Source of the DNA: Pseudeuparius sepicola
Taxonomy: Eukaryota; Arthropoda; Insecta; Coleoptera; Anthribidae
Length of the DNA: 64,000 nucleotides
Direction of reading: 5' to 3'
NCBI GenBank assembly: GCA_963920635.1
Contig: OY987305.1
Coordinates: forward strand, 382,001 to 446,000
Shown: in pieces, positions 9,331-19,718 of the stretch
How positions within the stretch are numbered: position 1 is the first letter of the stretch
Layout: each line of letters begins with the position of its first letter
Notes under the pieces: model-generated
The model's input: the letters and a program-made list of their open reading frames with translations, nothing else
Told to the model about the DNA's origin: nothing
Databases searched by the model: none
Program-made: the position numbers and the translations under genes

Positions 9331-9940
9331 CTTTTTCTTGAAATCGGCATTAAAATGTCCCAAAATCGTCATTAAAAGCACAGAAATCGTACAATAATGT
9401 AGCCCATTATTGTACGATTTTTTCAATAAGTAGGCCTTGGCGAGATGTAAACATCAAACGTCAGACGCGGAGAAATCGCCCGTCAAAAGTGACCAAATAT
9501 TCAAAACCCGGCCGATAAAGGCTCATTTAACTTTTCGTACACATTGAGAAATTGTTTCCTAAAGATGCGCAATCCTTCAGTCTACATATTTTAGTAAATT
9601 TGAAAATCAATAGATTTGTTGAGTAGGCTGCACAAGAAGCAGCAGTTTGGTTTTTCTGTCAGAAGGTGCCGTACATCAATATACTTGTCCTAGGTAGAGC
9701 GATCGGTAAAGTCAAGCAACGCCGCGCGTAGTCGGTTCGTGGACGGGTGATCCCTTATTATTATTTTCTTGCCTAATAAAACATTCTTTTTTCCGATTTC
9801 AAGAAAAATATAATATGTACCTCGGCACTGAAGTTCTTTTTATGACTCATGTGGTTTATTTGCCTCGGCCAGAGGCCTCAGCAACTAAACTCCACATGAG
9901 TCATAAAAAGTTGAACTTCAGTGCCTTGGTACATAAATAA
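9331..9940 (+). repeat. 610-bp unit E, first copy
   Basis: Begins CTTGAAATCGGCATTAAAAT. It contains a perfect 16-bp stem with 5-base loop (9384-9420, AAATCGTACAATAATG) and a second long inverted repeat around TGACTCATGTGG (9795-9950). The next unit starts at the same phase 610 bases on. Confidence 0.9.
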
Positions 9941-11421
9941 CTATTTCTTGAAATCGGCATTAAAATGTCCCAAAATCGTCATTAAAAGCACAGAAATCGT
10001 ACAATAATGTAGCCCATTATTGTACGATTTTTTCAATAAGTAGGCCTTGGCGAGATGTAAACATCAAACGTCAGACGCGGAGAAATCGCCCGTCAAAAGT
10101 GACCAAATATTCAAAACCCGGCCGATAAAGGCTCATTTAACTTTTCGTACACATTGCGAAATTGTTTCCTATAGAAGCGCAATCCTTCAGTCTACATATT
10201 TTAGTAAATTTGAAAATCAATAGATTTGTTGTGTAGGCTGCACAAGAAGCAGCAGTTTGGTTTTTCTGTCAGAAGGTGCCGTACATCATTATACTTGTCC
10301 TAGGTAGAGCGATCGGTAAAGTCAAGCAACGCCGCGCGTAGTCGGTTCGTGGACAGGTGATCCCTTATTATTATTTTCTTGCCTAATAAAACATTCTTTT
10401 TCCGATTTCAAGAAAAATATAATATGTACCTCGGCACTGAAGTTCTTTTTAAAAGCTTTTATTTAACTTGCAATGTATGTATGTATGTATGTATGTATGT
10501 AATTTGTTCGGGTGGAATCTTGCAACTCAATTTTGAAGCAGATATCTTCAACCGATCGAGCTGAAATTCATGATTATATGTGTGACGTCATTCTAAATCC
10601 AACATGGCGGATCACCCAAGATGGCGGACTAGTTAAATTTCAACAGATCGAGCTGAAATTTTGTACACACGTTTAATTTGGATGACAATGCATGATTATA
10701 TGTGTGACGTCATTCTAAATCCAACATGGCGGAACACTCAAGATGGCGGACTAGTTAAATTTCAACCGATCGAGCTGAAATTTTGTACACACGTTTAATT
10801 TGGATGACAATGCATGATTATATGTGTGACGTCATTCTAAATCCAACATGGCGGAACACCCAAGATGGTCATTAGAAGGTCTCCTCATTGAAGAGCTAGA
10901 CTGTTCTAAACTAACCGGCAAACGACCTTGCAACAATGATGCGTTAACTGAGATGAATAGACTCAGACACCTGGCCAAACTAAAAATTACAAAATAAATT
11001 AAAAGTAAAAAAATATTTTTAAAAAAAGCTTTTATTTAAATGCGCTAAAAAGAATAAAATAATCTTTTCTTTTAAAACTTTTACTATCAACTTATAACGT
11101 CATTCCACAATTTATATGATATAAAAGCTTGTCGCGAGATTTAAGTTTTCAAACTAAGTAAATACCACTACTTAAATCTCGCGACAAGCTTTTATATCAT
11201 ATAAATTGTGGAATGACGTTATAAGTTGATAGTAAAAGTTTTAAAAGAAAAGATTATTTTATTCTTTTTAGCGCATTTAAATAAAAGCTTTTTTTAAAAA
11301 TATTTTTTTACTTTTAATTTATTATGACTCATGTGGTTTATTTGCCTCGGCCAGAGGCCTCAGCAACTAAACTCCACATGAGTCATAAAAAGTTGAACTT
11401 CAGTGCCTTGGTACATAAATA
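9941..11421 (+). repeat. 610-bp unit E, second copy, interrupted by C
   Basis: Nearly identical to the first unit, but split after AAGTTCTTTTTA by element C copy 2 (10452-11321). It resumes at TGACTCATGTGG. Confidence 0.9.
10452..11321 (-). mobile_element. Composite element C, copy 2 (exact boundaries)
   Basis: Compared with the uninterrupted unit at 9331-9940, the insert begins AAAGCTTTTATTTAA at 10452 and ends ACTTTTAATTTA at 11321. TTA is present on both sides (10449-10451 and 11322-11324). It is the reverse complement of copies 1 and 3: a short ATGT microsatellite, three TGACGTCA units (10583, 10705, 10827; the first shortened), the unique block, then the hairpin at 10995-11321. Confidence 0.9.
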
Positions 11422-11844
11422 ACTATTTCTTGAAATCGGCATTAAAATGTCCCAAAATCGTCATTAAAAGCACAGAAATCGTACAATAATGTAGCCCATT
11501 ATTGTACGATTTTTTCAATAAGTAGGCCTTGGCGAGATGTAAACATCAAACGTCAGACGCGGAGAAATCGCCCGTCAAAAGTGACCAAATATTCAAAACC
11601 CGGCCGATAAAGGCTCATTTAACTTTTCGTACACATTGCGAAATTGTTTGCGATAGAAGCGCAATCCTTCAGTATACATATTTTAGTAAATTTGAAAATC
11701 AATAGATTTGTTGTGTAGGCTGTACAAGAAGCAGCAGTTTGGTTTTTCTGTCAGAAGGTGCCGTACATCATTATACTTGTCCTAGGTAGAGCGATCGGTA
11801 AAGTCAAGCAACGCCGCGCGTAGTCGGTTCGTGGACGGGTGATC
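11422..11844 (+). repeat. 610-bp unit E, third copy, truncated
   Basis: Matches units one and two up to GTGGACGGGTGATC, where it joins the right terminus of F. Confidence 0.9.
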
Positions 11845-11866
11845 ATTATTAGGGTACTTTCCTCTA

Positions 11867-12429
11867 TATCCTTGTATAGGTGTCCGTTGGTGAGGCCGAT
11901 ATTTAATTTGGTCCGTTGGATGAATAGGTACAGAGGAATTCGCTAATTATACGTGAGAAAAAGGAAAAAGGGCATTGATCCGTTAAGGTATTCCAAAAAG
12001 AAGTCCGTCGAAATTTGCCTCCCATGAAAACGAAGCCGCAAAAATCCCAGTGCAAAAAGAAAAACCGCCGAATTCCGCACGTTAAATATTCCCAATAATA
12101 GAGGAGAATATGAAACGCCACAATCCCGGGCCTCCGCCCTCCTTCCCTATTTCATCAGGGGGTAGCGCAGATGCGATGCACAAAAATGATTCATCCGGAT
12201 GCCGAATTTGCGACTAATCCTTGCCACTCCCTTTGTAAATCGCATAAAGAACGCTTCTGCCTTTTATTACCGTTTGCAACGGCGATAAATGTTATCCATC
12301 TTACCTATAACGCCAAAACTCTGTTCAAACTAAACGCAAGTGAAACATAAACACAAGTTGTTGCATGGCTAGAGCGTGATACGCACGTGATCGGCTTGCT
12401 TTGACCCGGCGGGCGAGTGCAGCGAGTCG
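11867..12429. other. No recognised feature
   Basis: Mixed-composition sequence after F. Frames on both strands lack family features. Confidence 0.35.
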
Positions 12430-12547
12430 GTGTTTCTTACAGAGGTGTATTGAGTTGCAAGTGGTCCTTTATTTTTTTCCGATATAATTCTTTCGCTGTT
12501 TATTAATTGTTGGAGCTACGATTTGTATTAATAGTAGAAATTTGCAG
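12430..12547 (+). other. Candidate noncoding first exon with strong splice donor
   Basis: A CpG-containing stretch around 12390-12440 is followed by a segment ending TTTGCAG/GTAAGTGG at 12547, a consensus donor. No start codon with an open frame precedes it. It could be the 5' untranslated exon of a host gene on the plus strand whose body lies outside the recognised features. Confidence is low without transcripts. Confidence 0.28.
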
Positions 12548-12599
12548 GTAAGTGGTGTGCCATAAAAGTTTGTTTTTAGAGTTCTTAATTCTGGGGCAT

Positions 12600-13200
12600 A
12601 TTATTTTAATATTTTATGTTATAAAATTCATAGAGATCGTCCTTAATACGGCCCTGCCTCGTATTAGCCCTCACAATTGTTCACGTGCGTCCATTGTGTA
12701 AATGTTTACGCGCCACTTGCATTTAGTTTGAATAGAGTGTAGTTTTAAAAAAGAAAATTGGTATTGTTTATTTTTCTCTGGATTCTATCTTATAATGGAA
12801 AGCCTTATCTGGCGTAAACATGGCCAAGGTCAGGTAAGTTTTTGAAAAATTAAGAATAATTATTAAACATTTTTAACTTTTTTTAAATGTATGCACTTCT
12901 ATTTTAGCCTTCACAGATTTGCTAGAAAACGGGCTTATCCTAGGTAATAAATCGTTTCACAGAATTAAAAAAAAACTCGGCCAAGATTTTAAAATTACAA
13001 ACAAGTTGTTTTTTGCATTCGTTTGTTTTTGTGAGGTTTTTTTATATATTATTATATTTTAATATTTTACATTATAAAAATTCATAGAGATCGTCCTTAA
13101 TGCGGCCCTGTCTCGTATTAGCCCTCAGAATTCTCCACGTGCTTCCATCGTGTAAATGTTTACGCGCAACTTGCATTTAGTTTGAATAGAGTGCAGTAAT
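12600..13200 (+). repeat. Direct duplication of a 145-base block
   Basis: The block with TTCATAGAGATCGTCCTTAA, CGTATTAGCCCTCA and TGCATTTAGTTTGAATAGAG at 12622-12742 recurs at 13076-13198, about 452 bases apart, at about 90 percent identity by eye. The candidate mini-exon lies between the copies. Confidence 0.8.
12795..12833 (+). CDS. Candidate mini coding exon
   Basis: ATG at 12795 gives MESLIWRKHGQGQ and ends exactly at a CAG/GTAAGTT donor (GT at 12834). It could be an alternative first coding exon. The nearest acceptor-like site downstream (TTTTAG at about 12906) would run into a stop after five codons, so either the next exon lies further away or the call is wrong. Confidence 0.22.
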
Positions 13201-13854
13201 AATAATAACAAAAAAGAAAAAAAACACGGAAGTTTGCAGAAAGGGACTTGTTAGACGAATACTTACAAATATAATTCATGCATTAAAAATTGTGATGCTA
13301 TTAATAGTAATGTATATGACTACTGATAATACGGAATATAAAACGTGTGCTTGCTGATGTTAGAGCCCTCTTTTTTTGGAAGCTAGAGTAGAACATTCCT
13401 TACGTTTAATTGGTGGCCATTCGTTCTGCTATCTTTCTGTTGGCGCTCTGTTCCGGGTTGGTGTAATTTCTTCCTTCTTTATGTCGGTAAATAGTGTTTT
13501 ACAGGGGATTTTCAGATTAGAAAAGTAAAGTCAGAAATCAACGCGAGATAAGAAAAATAAATGTAGCCGAGAAAAGTTCGCATATGTTCGCGGATCTTCT
13601 ATTATTTAAGAAGGCCGTTTATCACCTTCCTTCTCTCCCGCAGAATTTACTTCTATCAGTTCCTTTGTGCGCCGCAATTTACATTTTTACACAGACAAAG
13701 AAGGCGCATATTTATGGCAAAATAATACCTACATCGATATCGAAATACCGGCGAGCATCCTTTTGTGTGCTTACTTAGACAATGCAATAGTCAAGTCTTT
13801 CTTTTTCAACCAACTTTTATCACCAGCAGATATACAGATCTTCTCTATTCCTTA
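13201..13854. other. No recognised feature
   Basis: AT-rich sequence with short overlapping frames and no recognisable domain. Confidence 0.35.
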
Positions 13855-14678
13855 ATTTTTTTGTTTTTAATTAAAAAAAAATGTATGTATGAAAACTGTA
13901 TAAAATTTTCTTGCGACTTCAGTTGTGTATACAGAAAAACTAAAAGATAAAAGACCTTCTTAAAAACGTGCTTTTTAAGATATGTACTAAAACGAATAAA
14001 ATAAAATAAGTCTAAGTTTTCGGTAAGATAATTCAATGCCAAATTGCGACAAACTTTTTTAAATCAAAAAGCTTGTCGCGCGAAATGTTCATAAAATTAA
14101 TTTTATTGGACAGTGATTGGTTGATAAGCAAGTACCTATTTGCCAACGTATGCATTTTTTTCTTTACAATTCGCCCAAAAAGCTTTTCAATGTGCAAAAA
14201 CTTGTCGGAATCTGGAATTGAATTATCTTAACGAAAACCTAAACTTACTTTACTCGTTTTAGTACATGGCTTAAATAAAAGCTTGTTTTTAAAAAGGTTT
14301 TTATTTATTTTCAATTTTATGTTGTGCTTTTTAGTACCTATTTGATTCCCATGTCAGGAGGGTGGTAAAGAAATTTAGTCCGCCATCTTGGGCGGTCGCC
14401 ATATTGGATTTCGTATGAAGTCATTCACCTTATTGTTTTCTACCCGTCGAGCCCTTTCATTTGATACCCATATTAAGAATGTTGACAAAAAAATACATCA
14501 TCCGCCATCTTGGAAGCGGCGGCCATATTGAATTTAGTGTGATGTCACTAACATTATCGTTTTCTACTCTTCAAGCCCTTTTATACAATTTTATACAATT
14601 CATATTTACATTTTTTTTTCTAAAATGAAAAATAAAAAAAATTAAGGGGGTAGAATATTACCAATATGAATAACCCTG
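13855..14678 (-). mobile_element. G/D element, copy 2
   Basis: On the minus strand it starts CAGGGTTATTCATATTGG at 14678 (TA at 14679) and runs through two tandem units with CCGCCATCTTGG, GCCATATTG and TGATGTCA/TGAAGTCA boxes (14370-14590). A hairpin follows at 13960-14305, with AAGCTTTTATTTAAGCCATG arms. The far terminus is lost. It is a relative of composite element C. Confidence 0.75.
13960..14305. repeat. Hairpin of G/D copy 2
   Basis: Arms with GTACTAAAACGAATAAAATA and TAAGATAATTCAATGCC-type blocks are inverted across a loop containing AAAGCTTGTCGCGCG. The loop echoes the AAAGCTTGTCGCGAG of element C. Confidence 0.75.
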
Positions 14679-14680
14679 TA

Positions 14681-15205
14681 CTTTGATTCGAGCGGTTAAC
14701 AAATGCTTTTGCAATTTAATAACGGGACAAAATAATTGATTGAATATTAGATACAACTGATTTGCGGACAATACTTAAATACGAATCCTTTCTGGAATAA
14801 TTATTATCGTTTTGAGGCAATAGAGTAGGAACCCAAAAATGCGTTATTTATACCTCGACGGAAAACCTAATAAAATAATGAATGAAACAAACATTTCGTT
14901 TCTTCATTTCCTCGGGGTGTAAAATTTATAACGCTCTATCACAAAAGGGACGATTTGCCTGGTAAAATATTTACGTTCAAAAGAATAATACCCTGATATC
15001 TGCGGCAAGGTCCGGTTTCAAATTTTACGGAATTGTTTAAAAAAATAATTAAAACATTGTGTAATTTATCATTAAACACTAGTTATTAATTATTGTTATA
15101 AAGTAAGGAAAACAACTACGTACGTCTTTCATTAATTTAGCCCTCACTCTTATCAAAATAATAATTATTAAGGTTACACACATAGTCTCAGGTGTGGGAT
15201 AGTTC
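14681..15205 (+). repeat. Repeat H, copy 3
   Basis: Inverted mate of 6780-7219 and direct relative of 1225-1565. It runs from the CTTTGATTCGAG junction with the G/D terminus to the TAGTCTCAGGTGTGGGA block. Confidence 0.75.
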
Positions 15206-15640
15206 TATAAATAAAGTTAAAGGGGATATAATGTTATATGTACAGTAATGAAACTGTCCATATTATTTTTCTTCGTTATACACCTACTTTCTTTTGTTTT
15301 TCCGAGCTTATTTCCGTCGCCGACATCTTGATTCAGTGAACCACGTCCCCGGTATATATCTCGGCTTCCCCCCCTCAGGAAAAACGTATGCGCGAATAAA
15401 AAATTGCCCCCCTCGAAACCGTTTGAGCACTCATAATTATGACACGCTTGGGAAAAATTTTATGTACCATAAAACCTCGGGGCGAACCTACCCTGTATCT
15501 CGGCTGCGGGGGAGGATAAGCTTTGATTTCTCAACTTTATAACAAATCGGGAGCCACGATATGCGACGTCTGCATTTTTAAATTTGTGCGCTAAAATAGC
15601 AATGCTCGCTTTGGTATAGTTCAACGCACGAACTATACGA
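15206..15640. other. G-end fragment, then unassigned sequence
   Basis: 15206-15245 resembles a G right end (AAAGTTAAAGGGG then ATGTTATATGTACAGTA). The remainder has CCCCCC-rich tracts and an 80-codon frame without a family match or ATG start. Confidence 0.35.
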
Positions 15641-15790
15641 GTAGTCGTTATTTATTGGCGAATACAAATTTTAGCATATTGAAGTCGAATTTCTGTAATA
15701 CCGAAAAAATAAAGCTCGCATCACGCGACCACTCACCCATTTTTATTTATCATTTATTTTTAACGCGCTGTAATAAAACACCTATTATAT
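15640..15790 (+). repeat. Dispersed repeat, inverted at 34265-34430
   Basis: AGTCGTTATTTATTGGCGAA and ATAAAGCTCGCATCACG are found in reverse at 34265-34430, with about 85 percent similarity by eye. There is no coding content. The element class is unknown. Confidence 0.75.
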
Positions 15791-15796
15791 TTGTGT

Positions 15797-15818
15797 CTAA
15801 CCTAACCTAACCTAACCA
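15797..15818. repeat. Short CCTAA repeat (insect telomere type)
   Basis: Four consecutive CCTAA units, the complement of the TTAGG telomere repeat of most insects. It is too short to indicate a chromosome end. Confidence 0.8.
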
Positions 15819-15879
15819 TAATATTTTTTTAATAAAAAAGGGTACGCCACTGGAAAAATAATCTTTTTTGCCAAGACGA

Positions 15880-16100
15880 GCTGAATTATTGTTAATTTAT
15901 AGTATCTAATGAGTGTCTAAACTGTACTAAATACATTTGCCTTAACTGCCTTCTTTTAGGAAAAAATAAAAGAAAACTCGAAAAAAATTGTACTTTGACG
16001 CCCTGTATATCGAAACCCGTTACGATTTCGATATATGTTTATAAGAAAAAGTCTACTTTGACCTGTTCTATACTGGATTATCTACTATAATTCTTAGTTA
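15880..16100 (+). repeat. Dispersed repeat I, copy 1
   Basis: Shares AATGAGTGTCTAAACTGT, CTTTGACGCCCTGTA and a following CGATATATGTTTATA-type block with 39615-39860. GACGCCCTGTA suggests an old mariner terminus. Confidence 0.6.
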
Positions 16101-16505
16101 ATATAAAAAGCTATTTAATAAATTTCAAAGATCAGAGGTTATCGAAAAAAGATTCCTTTATATTTTTCCATTTTTAAAACACAGTGGCCAATGAGGCTGT
16201 TCTAAAACCCAAACCCCTATTAATGTATTTTAAAACCCTCTTTACTATTTTAACGTCTATCAATTTCCCTGATTGTCCGCTTTAGCTACATTTTACTTTT
16301 CCTTGTGGGCATATTTCTAGGTTATCTCAGAAAATACGAAGTAAGGCTGTATTATAAATCAAATAAATTTAAAGTAGTCGTAAAACTCAGAGTTTTCGCG
16401 ACAAACAACTGAAAGGTTAATGATCGACAAAGTGTTGTTCCCCCTTGCACCGATACGTAGAATCTCCAAGGAAAGTCTTGAAGTAATAACGACATTTTCT
16501 ATAAA
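16101..16505. other. No recognised feature
   Basis: Unassigned AT-rich sequence up to element C copy 3. Confidence 0.35.
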
Positions 16506-17528
16506 TAAATTAAAAGTAAAAAAATATTTTTAAAAAAAGCTTTTATTTAAATGCGCTAAAAAGAATAAAATAATCTTTTCTTTTAAAACTTTTACTATCA
16601 ACTTATAACGTCATTCCACAATTTATATGATATAAAAGCTTGTCGCGAGATTTAAGTAGTGGTATTTACTTAGTTTGAAAACTTAAATCTCGCGACAAGC
16701 TTTTTATATCATATAAATTGTGGAATGACGTTATAAGTTGATAGTAAAAGTTTTAAAAGAAAAGATTATTTTATTCTTTTTAGCGCATTTAAATAAAAGC
16801 TTTTTTTAAAAATATTTTTTTACTTTTAATTTATTTTGTAATTTTTAGTTTGGCCAGGTGTCTGAGTCTATTCATCTCAGTTAACGCATCATTGTTGCAA
16901 GGTCGTTTGCCGGTTAGTTTAGAACAGTCTAGCTCTTCAATGAGGAGACCTTCTAATGACCATCTTGGGTGTTCCGCCATGTTGGATTTAGAATGACGTC
17001 ACACATATAATCATGCATTGTCATCCAAATTAAACGTGTGTACAAAATTTCAGCTCGATCGGTTGAAATTTAACTAGTCCGCCATCTTGAGTGTTCCGCC
17101 ATGTTGGATTTAGAATGACGTCACACATATAATCATGCATTGTCATCCAAATTAAACGTGTGTACAAAATTTCAGCTCGATCGGTTGAAATTTAACTAGT
17201 CCGCCATCTTGAGTGTTCCGCCATGTTGGATTTAGAATGACGTCACACATATAATCATGCATTGTCATCCAAATTAAACGTGTGTACAAAATTTCAGCTC
17301 GATCGGTTGAAATTTAACTAGTCCGCCATCTTGGGTGATCCGCCATGTTGGATTTAGAATGACGTCACACATATAATCATGCATTGTCATCCAAATTAAA
17401 CGTGTGTACAAAATTTCAGCTCGATCGGTTGAAGATATCTGCTTCAAAATTGAGTTGCAAGATTCCACCCGAACAAATTACATACATACATACATACATA
17501 CATACATTGCAAGTTAAATAAAAGCTTT
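16506..17528 (+). mobile_element. Composite element C, copy 3
   Basis: Same order and orientation as copy 1: hairpin 16506-16832, unique block, four 122-bp units, about seven CATA units, and an end at AAATAAAAGCTTT. TAA follows the right end. The left flank differs by one base from the expected duplication. This is the longest array of the three. Confidence 0.85.
16965..17430 (+). repeat. 122-bp tandem repeat, four units
   Basis: TGACGTCA at 16994, 17116, 17238 and 17360, exactly 122 bases apart, each with flanking CCGCCATGTTGG and CCGCCATCTTG boxes. Confidence 0.92.
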
Positions 17529-18231
17529 TAAAATGCTCACATCTGCAGTTACTTTGGGTCGTACTTTGAATCGACGGGGTCTCATTATCCCTTGATAAGC
17601 GAGATAATGGGCAATTGATAAAGAAGATAGATGCGTTAATGTATCATCCCTTAGTTATAATTAGCGACATAATTAATTAACATTGTTATAGTACAGACGG
17701 TTATGACTATGAATGCTAATATTGTACAATGAACCACTGAACCTTGCCTGATATTGCCGCTGTCCCGAGATTTAATATACCCACTTACACAATTCAATAT
17801 AATATCAGCGTTTTAGGGTATCATACAAAATTAAAAAAAGCAGGTACACTTTTGTGTGGTTGGGATAGACAGTTGGGTTTATAAAACATACAAAAATGTC
17901 AAATGTGTGATGTACTGAATTCTTGCAATGGGGAACTTGAACAATTTTGTTATTTCTTTAATATATTTGCCTATCTATAGAAGGAGCACATACCAAATTT
18001 AACAAGCACTTCTTTAACTGAAAGGTGAGGTCCCGGGTTCAATCGCACAAGAAGTTTTTTTAATTATCACTGCATTCTATCTCTTATATATTTATCACTG
18101 ATTATCATTTTTAGTAATAATTGGACAATGGTTATTATGAAGATTATTACTCACAATCTACTCCATACTTAGTGTATTTAAATTCAAAGTACCCACTTAC
18201 CTGCCTAATATAAAATTGTCAGTAGCAGGAA
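17529..18231. other. No recognised feature
   Basis: AT-rich. A GGGTTCAATC stretch at about 18040 resembles a tRNA B box, but no A box or cloverleaf arms surround it. Confidence 0.4.
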
Positions 18232-18358
18232 AAATGTAATACATTGCTCGATGCGTAAGCTCTTTTTGGCCTCGGGGAGAGTTTTAAGACCCGAGGCAAC
18301 ACGGGCGTTAAACAACCTCCTCGGCCAAAAAAGTGCACTTACGCATCTCGCAATGTAA
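18232..18358. repeat. Compact hairpin, about 38-bp arms
   Basis: TACATTGC then GATGCGTAAG on the left mirror CTTACGCATC then GCAATGTA on the right. The centre has its own CCTCGGG/CCCGAGG stem. The tail GTAAATAACTATTT also follows the long inverted repeat in the 610-bp E unit. It is either a small miniature transposon or a hairpin RNA source. Confidence 0.7.
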
Positions 18359-18754
18359 ATAACTATTTAATACAGCACACTCCTTTCAAACATTATCAAC
18401 AATATCAAGACTATAATAAGACGGATAGACAAGGATGGGACGTTCTCGTTGATTTTTCTAAACAAAGCTTGCGTGGTGCTGTAGTTTCGATACATATGTG
18501 CCGCCCATATTAGTTTATACATGGTGCCGCCGCCCACCAGAGGCACCACCACCAACGAGCTACTTCACGTCACAACCAATAAGGAGGGCGCGTTACAAGA
18601 ATGATTTGAATTATGCAGTGATTATATTTATTACATAAAAATAAAAAAAGAGTTTTTTGTGAACTGTGGTTCATTTAATGGCAATAAATTACGTTTGAAA
18701 GTAATATTTTTCAAATTTAATTAAATAGGTACTCATTATTGTGATTTTTTCAAA
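18359..18754. other. No recognised feature
   Basis: Unassigned. Includes a 62-codon minus frame without family features. Confidence 0.35.
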
Positions 18755-19150
18755 ATGGCCGCCACTCCAAGATGAGTACAACCTCCTCGACATGGGTATC
18801 AAATGAACGGGCTCGACGAGTAGAAAACAATAAAGCGAGTGACGTCATACTAAATCCAATATGGCGGATGCCCCCAAGATGGCGGACTAAATTTCTTTAC
18901 CACCCCCCTGACATGGTAATCAAATAGGTACTAAAAATACTCGAAATAAAATAAAAAATAAGAAAAACTTCTTTAAAACATGCTTTTATTTAAGCCATCA
19001 CTAAAACGAATAAAATAACTTTAGGTTTTCGTTGCTTGCTTATCAACCGATAAAATTAATTGGTTTGGCATTGAACTATCTTAACGAAAACCTAAACTTA
19101 GTTTATTCGTTTTAGTACATGGTCTTGCTATTAAAAGGTTTTATTTTTAT
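18755..19150 (+). mobile_element. G/D element, copy 3 (ends lost)
   Basis: ATGGCCGCCACTCCAAGATG, GTGACGTCATAC and CCAAGATGGCGGAC boxes are followed by a hairpin (about 18960-19140) with ACTAAAACGAATAAAATAAC arms, matching copies 1 and 2. No CAGGGTTATTCATA terminus remains. Confidence 0.7.
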
Positions 19151-19718
19151 TTTTATTTTTTAGGAATACCAAGGCAATTATATCCGTTTCCTCGGAAACT
19201 CGCTGTACTGCCAGGGGCAGATCTTGATAGAACAATACCAAGGTTGTCCCACTTTATAAAAAAGGCACTCCTCGTAGTATATTTACATAAAAATGCGCTC
19301 GATCTCAGGCACTTATCAAAAATGATACCGCGGACCGCGGTTTTGGTTTATTTATATGTCTCCGCTGAATTGCCTCGTTCGTGCTTATTTTTCTCGAAAG
19401 GAGCCGAGGATTTTCCATATTTTCGGTCACAAATTCCAACATTTACGTCACATTCTGGACATAAGAGCAAGTCGTTGTCTCTCTCACTCCATCTGGATGT
19501 AGACTTTGGATATAGAGAGAGAAATATCAAACTGTAACAGGTGATACATCTTCAAAAAATAACCGAACTATGTATCTTTACAGTATCATATGTGTCCCAG
19601 GAGTTTTTACAAAGCTCCGGGAGCATTGACAGCTAAATAAAATGGCGGATGGGAGGTTTCAGTCTGGGAGGAATGGGAGTTTTTAAAAATCTCGGGAGTA
19701 AACCCATCACTAATTATA
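19151..19718. other. No recognised feature
   Basis: Mixed-composition sequence with overlapping frames on both strands and no domain. Confidence 0.35.

Larger units (their letters stand above)
8667..11864. mobile_element. Element F, 3.2 kb, TA-flanked with 18-bp terminal repeats
   Basis: GAGGAAAGTACCCTAATA at 8667-8684 is exactly inverted at 11847-11864, and both are bounded by TA. Inside are palindromic TAATATGAGACAGTCTCATA repeats (8870-9260) and three copies of a 610-bp unit, the second split by element C copy 2. No transposase is encoded. I infer a nonautonomous DNA transposon. Confidence 0.65.

Noticed and set aside
15797..15818. Possible telomere
   Set aside because: Only four CCTAA units embedded in ordinary sequence; an interstitial trace at most.
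18020..18055. Possible tRNA or tRNA-derived SINE (GGGTTCAATC)
   Set aside because: Only a B-box-like stretch; no A box, acceptor stem or anticodon arm could be drawn.
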